Part shown: positions 45,725 to 50,983 of the stretch, piece by piece | Layout of the letters: each line of letters starts with the position of its first letter | Position numbering within the stretch: position 1 is the first letter of the stretch | NCBI RefSeq assembly: GCF_003716325.1 | Contig: NZ_RDSR01000026.1 | Location: 1 to 50,983, forward strand | Direction: 5' to 3' | Source: Cryobacterium tepidiphilum | Lineage (GTDB): Bacteria > Actinomycetota > Actinomycetes > Actinomycetales > Microbacteriaceae | Length of the DNA: 50,983 bases | Notes under the pieces: generated by a model | What the model was told of the DNA's origin: nothing | The model's input: only the letters and a program-made list of their open reading frames with translations | Database searches by the model: none | Translations under genes and position numbers: made by a program

Positions 45725-46810
45725 TCAGGTAAGGCGTGCGCGCAGGTACTGCGGCGGCCAGTAGCCGATGTCTGCGCCCAGCTCATGGGCCGCACGCAGG
45801 GCGAAGTGCGGGTCGCGCAGCAGTTCACGGCCGAGCATGACGGCGTCGGCGCGCCCGGACGCGACGATGTCTTCCGCCTGCTGTGGCGTGGTGATCAGAC
45901 CAACGGCGTTGACGGGCAGGTCCTCCTCGTTCTTCACGTGCTCCGCGAAGGGGACCTGGTAACCGGGACCCAGCGGAATCTGCACGCCGACGGCGTTGCC
46001 GCCGGTGGAGATGTCGAAGAAGTCCGCACCGGCATCCTTCGCCCAGCCGGCGACGACGGCCGTCTGGTCCTGATCCCAACCGCCGGGCACGTAATCGGTG
46101 GCGGAGAAGCGAACGAGCAGCGGAACGTCGTCGCCGATCGCGGCCCGGACCTCGCGCACCACCTGGAGCAGCAGCCGGGCGCGGTTCTCGAGGCTGCCGC
46201 CGTACTCGTCGGTGCGCTCGTTGGAGAGCGGGGACAGGAACTGGTGCAGCAGGTAGCCGTGCGCAGCGTGGAGTTCGAGTACATCGAAGCCGGCGGCCAC
46301 CGAACGGCCGGCCGCCGCCACGAAGTCATCGACGATCTGCCGGATCCCGGCAGCGTCGAGTGCGCGCGGGGTGTCGTAGCCGGGGAACGGTACGGCCGAG
46401 GGCGCCACTGTCGGCCAGCCACCGTCTTCGACCGGCACGGTTCCGTGTCGGTCGGTGCCCCAGGCGGGCCAGGTGGAGGCCTTCCGCCCGGCGTGGTTCA
46501 ACTGGATGCCCGCCGTCGCTCCCTGCCCGTGCAGGAAGCCCACGATGTGCGACCATGCCGCCGCCTGTTCGTCGTTCCAGATGCCGGTGTCCTTGTCGGA
46601 GATCCGGCCCTCGGGGCTGATGGCCGTCGACTCCGCCACCACGAGGCCGGTGCCGCCCGTGGCCATGGCGCCGAGGTGCACCAGGTGCCAGTCCACCGGC
46701 ACGCCGTCGCGTTTTTCGACGCTGTACTGGCACATCGGCGAGGCCCAGATGCGATTGCGCACGGTGACGCCGCGCAGGGTGAGCGGCTGGAACAAGGCGA
46801 CCGATGCCAT
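45725..46810 (-). CDS. old yellow enzyme family NADH:flavin oxidoreductase (YqjM/NamA type)
   Basis: 361 residues. FMN TIM barrel; FQPLTLRGVTVRNRIWASPM at the start and MCQYS give the cysteine/tyrosine pair of the thermophilic-like/YqjM class, with HLVHLGAMATGGTGLVV, IQLNHAGRK, LELHAAHGYLLHQFLSP and DAVMLGRELLRDP downstream. It reduces activated alkenes such as enones using NADPH. The physiological substrate is not deducible. Divergent from nnrD across 82 bp. Confidence 0.94.
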   Translation of the reverse strand: MASVALFQPLTLRGVTVRNRIWASPMCQYSVEKRDGVPVDWHLVHLGAMATGGTGLVVAESTAISPEGRISDKDTGIWNDEQAAAWSHIVGFLHGQGATAGIQLNHAGRKASTWPAWGTDRHGTVPVEDGGWPTVAPSAVPFPGYDTPRALDAAGIRQIVDDFVAAAGRSVAAGFDVLELHAAHGYLLHQFLSPLSNERTDEYGGSLENRARLLLQVVREVRAAIGDDVPLLVRFSATDYVPGGWDQDQTAVVAGWAKDAGADFFDISTGGNAVGVQIPLGPGYQVPFAEHVKNEEDLPVNAVGLITTPQQAEDIVASGRADAVMLGRELLRDPHFALRAAHELGADIGYWPPQYLRARLT

Positions 46811-46892
46811 GACGACTCCCGGGTGTACTCGACGACCACCGGTCTTCGTTGTCCGGCATCCGAACTGCTGCTTCGAACCCAAACAATCTATC

Positions 46893-47744
46893 GTGAGTGA
46901 CATGGTGAAACCTCGTGGATGGCTGGAATGGGAACCCGAGCAGGCGCGCAATTGGATCGCGGTGCCCTCGGAGACCGACGACAAGTACTCCCGCGGGGTG
47001 CTCGGGATGCACACCGGTTCGGAGAATTATCCCGGGGCCGCTGTGCTCGGAGTGGAAGGCGCGATGCGTGCCGGAGTGGGGATGATCCGCTTCCTCGGCC
47101 CACGGCGTGCCGCTGCGCTCGTGCTGCAGCGCCGGCCCGAAGTGGTCATGGTTCCCGGCCAGGTGCAGGCCTGGCTGCTCGGTTCGGGCATGAACGCCGA
47201 TGAGCGCGATTCCGTCACCGACGCCGCTCTCGACCACGCGCTGGCGCAGGAGCTTCCCAACGTTCTCGACGCCGGGGCACTCGACTTCGCACACCACAGC
47301 GGGGGCCCGACGGTGATCACCCCGCACTACCGGGAACTCGCGACACTCCTCACCAATCGGGGCAAGCAGGTCAACGTCGACCAGGTGGCGTCTGCCCCCG
47401 CGGAGTGGGCGATCAAGGCAGCGAAGCATCTGGGCGTGACGGTGTTGCTCAAAGGTTCGGCAACCCACATCGCCTCTCCCAACGGCGCTCGCCTCGTCGT
47501 CTCCGGCACAACCGACTGGCTCGCAACGGCCGGCACCGGCGACGTGCTGGCCGGCATTCTGGGGGCCCTCGTGGCCACGCATTCCGCCCAGGTGAAGGCG
47601 GACCCGGACACCCTGGCCGCGCTGGCCGCCACGGCCGCGCTGGTGCAGGGGAACGCCGCGGTGATCGCCTCCGGCGGTGGGCCCATCGCCGCACTCGACG
47701 TCGCCGAAGCCGTTCCCGCGGCCATCGCCGCGCTGCTCGCCTGA
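46893..47744 (+). CDS. nnrD: ADP-dependent NAD(P)H-hydrate dehydratase
   Basis: 283 residues from GTG 46893; ATG at 46902 is the alternative. Ribokinase-like fold of the carbohydrate-kinase family: DDKYSRGVLGMHTGSENYPG near 27-46 (the usual KY(S)RG start), VITPHYREL, VLLKGSATHI and the ATP/ADP loop TAGTGDVLAGILGAL near 210. It repairs damaged NAD(P)HX in the cytosol. The epimerase half (NnrE), often fused, is not in the window. Confidence 0.92.
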   Translation: MSDMVKPRGWLEWEPEQARNWIAVPSETDDKYSRGVLGMHTGSENYPGAAVLGVEGAMRAGVGMIRFLGPRRAAALVLQRRPEVVMVPGQVQAWLLGSGMNADERDSVTDAALDHALAQELPNVLDAGALDFAHHSGGPTVITPHYRELATLLTNRGKQVNVDQVASAPAEWAIKAAKHLGVTVLLKGSATHIASPNGARLVVSGTTDWLATAGTGDVLAGILGALVATHSAQVKADPDTLAALAATAALVQGNAAVIASGGGPIAALDVAEAVPAAIAALLA

Positions 47745-47748
47745 CCTG

Positions 47749-48987
47749 GTGCGCATCCGCTCCGCCCTCCTGCCGTGGGTGGCCTTCGCCGCGGTGCACG
47801 CGATCCTCATAGCGTTGTGCCTGTTCGGCCCCGGCCAGCCGCTCGGCGACGTGGACTGGGTCTACCGCACCTGGGTGACGACGGCGGTATCAGGTGGTCC
47901 GGTGCCTGGCATCGACGTGCCGTTCGTGTACCCGGTGCTGGCCTTCGTTCCGATGCTGGCCGCGCACCTGCTGGCGCCCGGTGCGTACGCCCTCGGCTGG
48001 CTCGCCCTGGTCACGCTCGTCGATGCGGGCGCCTTCGCCGTGCTCCTCGGCCGCCGGCGCCGTCCGCGCCGCCTGGCGGCTGCCGGGTGGTGGCTCGCGT
48101 TCCTGCTGTTGCAGGGGCCCACCGCCCTCGCCCGCATCGATGCGATCGCCGTGGCGCTCGTGATCGTCGCACTGCTCGTTCTTGCTCGGTATCCCGCCTG
48201 GGGGAGCGCGTTGCTCACGCTCGCCGCCTGGGTCAAGGTGTGGCCGGCGGTCGTGGTCGGAGCCCTCGTCGTCACCTGCCGTCACCGGCTGCGGGTCGTC
48301 GCGGCAGCCGCCGTCACCACGGTGCTCGTCGTCGCGGTCGCCCTCGCCGTGGGGAGCGGCGGGAACGTGCTCAGCTTCATCACCCAGCAGACGGGACGCG
48401 GCATTCAGATCGAGGCGCCGGTTGCACTGCCCTGGCTCTGGCAGGCGGCCCTCGGCGGTGGCAGCGTCATCTACTACGACCGCGACATCCTCACGTTCCA
48501 GGTCTCGGGCGCGGGCACCGACGTCGTCAGCGCACTCATGACGCCCCTGCTCGGGCTCGCGGTCCTGGGCATCCTCGCGTTCGGCTGGTGGGCCCAGCGC
48601 CGGGCGGCGCCGTTCGAGGCGTTGTTTCCGCCGCTCGTGCTCGCGCTCACGGTGGCACTCATCGCGTTCAACAAGGTCGGCTCGCCGCAGTTCATCAGCT
48701 GGCTGGCCGCCCCGGCGCTGCTCGGCATCGTGCTGCAGGGTCATCGATGGCGCCTTCCTGCGGCGCTCATGCTGCTGCTGGCAGCGCTCACACAGGTGAT
48801 CTACCCCTACCTCTACGACTGGCTGCTCGTCGCGAATCCCGCCATGTTGTTCGTGCTCACCGTGCGCAACGTGCTGGAGTTCGTGGTGCTGGCGGTCGCC
48901 CTCCGCGCCGTGTGGACGGCAGGGCGACGAGGGAGCAGGCTGGACACTGCGCGCGATGCACCGGTCATCACGGCGACGAAGGAGTGA
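47749..48987 (+). CDS. GT87-like (DUF2029) membrane glycosyltransferase
   Basis: 412 residues, GTG start 4 bp after nnrD. About ten membrane spans; LGDVDWVYRTW near residue 28 supplies the acidic residues at the end of the first loop expected of GT-C enzymes, and TALARIDAIAVALVIVALL and SPQFISWLAAPALLG fit GT87 mannosyltransferases that use polyprenyl-phosphate mannose for cell-wall glycans. Substrate not known. Confidence 0.83.
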   Translation: MRIRSALLPWVAFAAVHAILIALCLFGPGQPLGDVDWVYRTWVTTAVSGGPVPGIDVPFVYPVLAFVPMLAAHLLAPGAYALGWLALVTLVDAGAFAVLLGRRRRPRRLAAAGWWLAFLLLQGPTALARIDAIAVALVIVALLVLARYPAWGSALLTLAAWVKVWPAVVVGALVVTCRHRLRVVAAAAVTTVLVVAVALAVGSGGNVLSFITQQTGRGIQIEAPVALPWLWQAALGGGSVIYYDRDILTFQVSGAGTDVVSALMTPLLGLAVLGILAFGWWAQRRAAPFEALFPPLVLALTVALIAFNKVGSPQFISWLAAPALLGIVLQGHRWRLPAALMLLLAALTQVIYPYLYDWLLVANPAMLFVLTVRNVLEFVVLAVALRAVWTAGRRGSRLDTARDAPVITATKE

Positions 48988-48990
48988 ACC

Positions 48991-49299
48991 ATGCTTGTCG
49001 CATTTTCCGTTTCCCCGTCCGGCGGGGACAGCAGCGACTCCGTCCACGACGCCGTGGCGGCCGCGGTGCGGGTGGTGCGGGACTCCGGCCTGCCCAACCG
49101 CACGGATTCGATGTTCACCACCATCGAGGGCGAGTGGGATGAGGTCTTCGAGGTGGTGAAGAAGGCGACGGATGCCGTGGGCGCCTTCGGAACGCGCGTT
49201 GCGCTGGTGCTGAAGGCCGACATCCGCCCGGGACACACGGGCGAGCTCGACGGCAAGGTGGAACGCCTCGAGCAGGCGCTGGGCGACGCAGGATCCTGA
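48991..49299 (+). CDS. thiamine-binding protein (MTH1187/YkoF-like)
   Basis: 102 residues, a ferredoxin-like thiamine_BP domain: AFSVSPSGGDSSDSVHDAVA at the start, TMFTTIEGEWDEVFEVVKK in the middle (with S for the first T), and VALVLKADIRPG. Such small proteins bind thiamine or its pyrimidine in the cytosol. It starts 3 bp after the glycosyltransferase gene and is probably cotranscribed. Confidence 0.9.
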   Translation: MLVAFSVSPSGGDSSDSVHDAVAAAVRVVRDSGLPNRTDSMFTTIEGEWDEVFEVVKKATDAVGAFGTRVALVLKADIRPGHTGELDGKVERLEQALGDAGS

Positions 49300-49340
49300 C
49301 GTTCGCCCGTGCGGCATGCCGGGCAGGCTGTCGTGGCTGC

Positions 49341-49346
49341 TAGCGT
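49341..49346 (+). promoter_or_regulatory. leaderless promoter -10 (TAGCGT)
   Basis: TAGCGT 7 nt before the GTG at 49354, the same word and spacing as before guaB1. Confidence 0.5.
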
Positions 49347-49353
49347 CATCGTC

Positions 49354-49944
49354 GTGCCCTTCCTGAAACCCGTGACGCTCCAGGGCGAGCTGGTCACCCT
49401 CGAGCCGCTGTCTTACGACCACCACGACGAACTCATCGACGCCGTCCTCGACGGGCGGCTGTGGGCCCTCTGGTACACGTCGGTGCCTGCTCCCGAGGCG
49501 ATGCGCGCCGAGATCGACAGGCGGCTGGGCCTCCAGGCGGAGGGGCGGATGCTGCCGTTCGCGGTGCGCCGCAACGACACCGGCGCGGTGTGCGGGATGA
49601 CGACGTACATGAATGTGGATGCCGACAACCGCCGCGTGGAGATCGGGTCAACGTGGACAGCGGCCGGCGCCCAGCGAACAGGCATCAATACGGAAGCCAA
49701 ACTGCTGCTGCTGACCCACGCCTTTGAGGCGCTGGGGTGCATCGCCGTGGAGTTCCGGACCCACTGGATGAACCACCAGTCCCGCACGGCGATCGCGCGC
49801 CTCGGCGCCAAGCAGGACGGCGTGCTGCGCAACCACCAGCGGATGCCCGACGGTTCGCTCCGCGACACCGTTGTCTTCTCGATCATCGAGTCGGAGTGGC
49901 CGTCGGTGCGGAATCATCTCACGCACGGCCTGCCTCGTCGCTGA
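49354..49944 (+). CDS. GNAT family N-acetyltransferase (RimJ-like)
   Basis: 196 residues. Acetyltransf_3 fold: VTLQGELVTLEPLSYDHHDE, CGMTTYMNVD, VEIGSTW, the acetyl-CoA region GAQRTGINTEAKLLLLTHAF, and VEFRTHWMNHQSRTAIARLG. Resembles RimJ-type protein acetylases, but the acceptor is unknown. The GTG at 49354 follows a leaderless-type promoter; the GTG at 49309 would overlap the promoter. Confidence 0.9.
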   Translation: MPFLKPVTLQGELVTLEPLSYDHHDELIDAVLDGRLWALWYTSVPAPEAMRAEIDRRLGLQAEGRMLPFAVRRNDTGAVCGMTTYMNVDADNRRVEIGSTWTAAGAQRTGINTEAKLLLLTHAFEALGCIAVEFRTHWMNHQSRTAIARLGAKQDGVLRNHQRMPDGSLRDTVVFSIIESEWPSVRNHLTHGLPRR

Positions 49945-49960
49945 CGGGTCTCCGACGCCC

Positions 49961-50983
49961 CTACGCGTTTCGCGTCTGTTCGAGCTGGTCGAGGAGGCGG
50001 GTGGGTGATTTCGTGGCGGGTCGCCATCGTCCGGTTCTGTCGATCCAGGGTGGGGCTTTGATCTGTGGTGACCCGTCGATCATGCGGATCTCCCACCCCG
50101 AGGTCTCGATGGTGCGGTGGTGGAACCAGCACAAACAGACACCGTTGCTCGTGTGGGTGGGTCCGCCGTCCCGGTCGGGCCAGACGTGGTGGATTTCGGT
50201 CCACGCGGCGGGGATGTCACAGCCGGGAATGATGCAGCCGCCGTCGCGGAGCATGATCGCGCGGCGTTGGGCCCGGTTGAAGGTGCGTTCCTTCGACCCG
50301 AGTTCGACGATCTTGCCGTTTTTCTTGAGGACGACTTTTTGGAGGCCGCCGGCGCAGATCATCTGCCGCACCGCGTCCATCGAGATCGGTGTCTCCACCC
50401 CGTCGATGTGACCCACACCCCGGTTCGCTGCCAGGTCTTCCTGGCGGACGCTGACCAACACGGTCGGGGCGTCTCCGGCGATGGTGGGGGTTTCGGTGGC
50501 TTTCGCGGCGGTGGCGACGATGACGGCGAAGATGTCGTGCCGTTTCTGGTCCGGCGTGCGCGTGTCGCCCGGGTCGCGGGTCTCACCGCGGGCGGCGAGT
50601 TCTTCGTCGATGAACGCGACCGGGGCGGTGCGGGGGCTCATATACGCGTCGATGACGCGTTTCGCGGCAGCGGCGGTCTCAGGCATCAGCATTCCCGACA
50701 CGGGGATCAGGCCGCCGTGTTCGCGTCCGAAGCGCAGGCCCCGGTTCTGCATGGCCTGCTCCTCGCGCGGCTCCGCCCCGTCGGGGTTGAGGTGCGCTAG
50801 CCAGAGGCCCGCCTGGACGCGGGAGAGGTCCGCGGACACCGGCACCCCGCTGTCTTCCCCGCTGTCTTCGCTGGTGCCGGTCGCGGCGGCGACGAGGGCC
50901 GCCTCGGCCAGGCCGAGCTGGTCGGGGTGCACGCGCGGCAGTGCCGGGGTGAGCACGGTGATGATCGCGTCCGCCCCATCCAA
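49961..50983 (-). CDS. DUF222/HNH endonuclease-domain protein (13E12 type), partial
   Basis: At least 340 residues; the gene continues beyond the window end, so the N-terminus is missing. The DUF222 part (VQAGLWLAHLNPDGAEPREE; GRTHGGLIPVSGMLMPE-like stretch) is followed by an HNH zinc nuclease domain: CIIPGCDIPAAWTEIHHVW, then DGGPTHTSNGVCLCWFHH. Such proteins are multicopy in actinobacteria, sometimes near mobile DNA, with no settled role. A 12-bp tandem repeat (50845-50868) encodes a repeated Ser-Gly-Glu-Asp. Confidence 0.92.
   Translation of the reverse strand: MDGADAIITVLTPALPRVHPDQLGLAEAALVAAATGTSEDSGEDSGVPVSADLSRVQAGLWLAHLNPDGAEPREEQAMQNRGLRFGREHGGLIPVSGMLMPETAAAAKRVIDAYMSPRTAPVAFIDEELAARGETRDPGDTRTPDQKRHDIFAVIVATAAKATETPTIAGDAPTVLVSVRQEDLAANRGVGHIDGVETPISMDAVRQMICAGGLQKVVLKKNGKIVELGSKERTFNRAQRRAIMLRDGGCIIPGCDIPAAWTEIHHVWPDRDGGPTHTSNGVCLCWFHHRTIETSGWEIRMIDGSPQIKAPPWIDRTGRWRPATKSPTRLLDQLEQTRNA

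Noticed and set aside
50845..50868. Tandem 12-bp repeat as the start of a CRISPR-like or VNTR array
   Set aside because: Only two contiguous units, in frame within the HNH gene. No CRISPR array is present in the window.

Overview
The window is high-GC, densely coded DNA from an actinobacterium, most likely a Microbacteriaceae member (Leifsonia/Cryobacterium-like). The basis is the 16S sequence, the MtrAB-LpqB, WhiB1, PdtaS and SigH/RshA genes, a fused oxoglutarate decarboxylase (Kgd type), GuaB1, frequent GTG starts and many probable leaderless promoters. From memory, the stretch from about 9.6 to 37 kb carries many of the genes of the M. tuberculosis Rv3219-Rv3246 region (mtrA, mtrB, lpqB, comF-like, hpf, secA, an Rv3235-like gene, pdtaS, whiB1, aroA, rsgA, sigH, rshA), rearranged and interrupted by a peptide-type ABC transporter operon.

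Layout. 1-1860: rRNA operon remnant with a nearly complete 16S, a 46-nt inverted copy of the 16S 5' end, the tail of 23S, 5S and a terminator; the 23S body is missing, which looks like an assembly join. 2.1-9.5 kb: a membrane/envelope block (RDD protein, SpoIIM-like protein, and the minus-strand operon GPDP-type membrane protein, DUF4129, DUF4350, MoxR ATPase, DUF58). 9.6-18.2 kb: mtrA-mtrB-lpqB, comF-like, hpf and secA. 18.3-22.9 kb: two little-known proteins, a BldC-like regulator, an isolated CpaB/CpaE-like pair and a cation diffusion facilitator. 22.9-25.3 kb: pdtaS, whiB1 and a small membrane protein. 25.4-31.3 kb: a DUF1684 protein followed by a complete five-gene peptide/nickel-type ABC transporter. 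31.5-37.3 kb: bcp, rsgA, aroA, sigH, rshA and a Na+/H+ antiporter. 37.3-45.2 kb: kgd, guaB1 and two CNNM/CBS transporters. 45.3-51 kb: VOC protein, old-yellow-enzyme homologue, NAD(P)HX dehydratase, GT87-like mannosyltransferase, thiamine-binding protein, GNAT acetyltransferase, and a DUF222/HNH protein cut by the window end.

How it fits together. MtrAB-LpqB senses and controls envelope and cell-cycle state and sits back to back with the MoxR/DUF58 membrane operon. SecA exports proteins and HPF stores ribosomes. SigH/RshA handles thiol-oxidative stress, and its upstream region carries signals for self-activation and for a second, longer isoform. There are no tRNA genes, CRISPR arrays, prophage or insertion sequences that I can see. 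No gap without a gene exceeds 300 bases; the largest are 1807-2083, 18710-18914 and 42627-42822. The most interesting non-coding signals are the SigH two-start region, an intergenic palindrome family (31405 and 42648), a 28-bp hairpin after the ABC binding-protein gene, two perfect DnaA boxes about 1 kb apart, and a strongly over-used GGATGC/GCATCC word.
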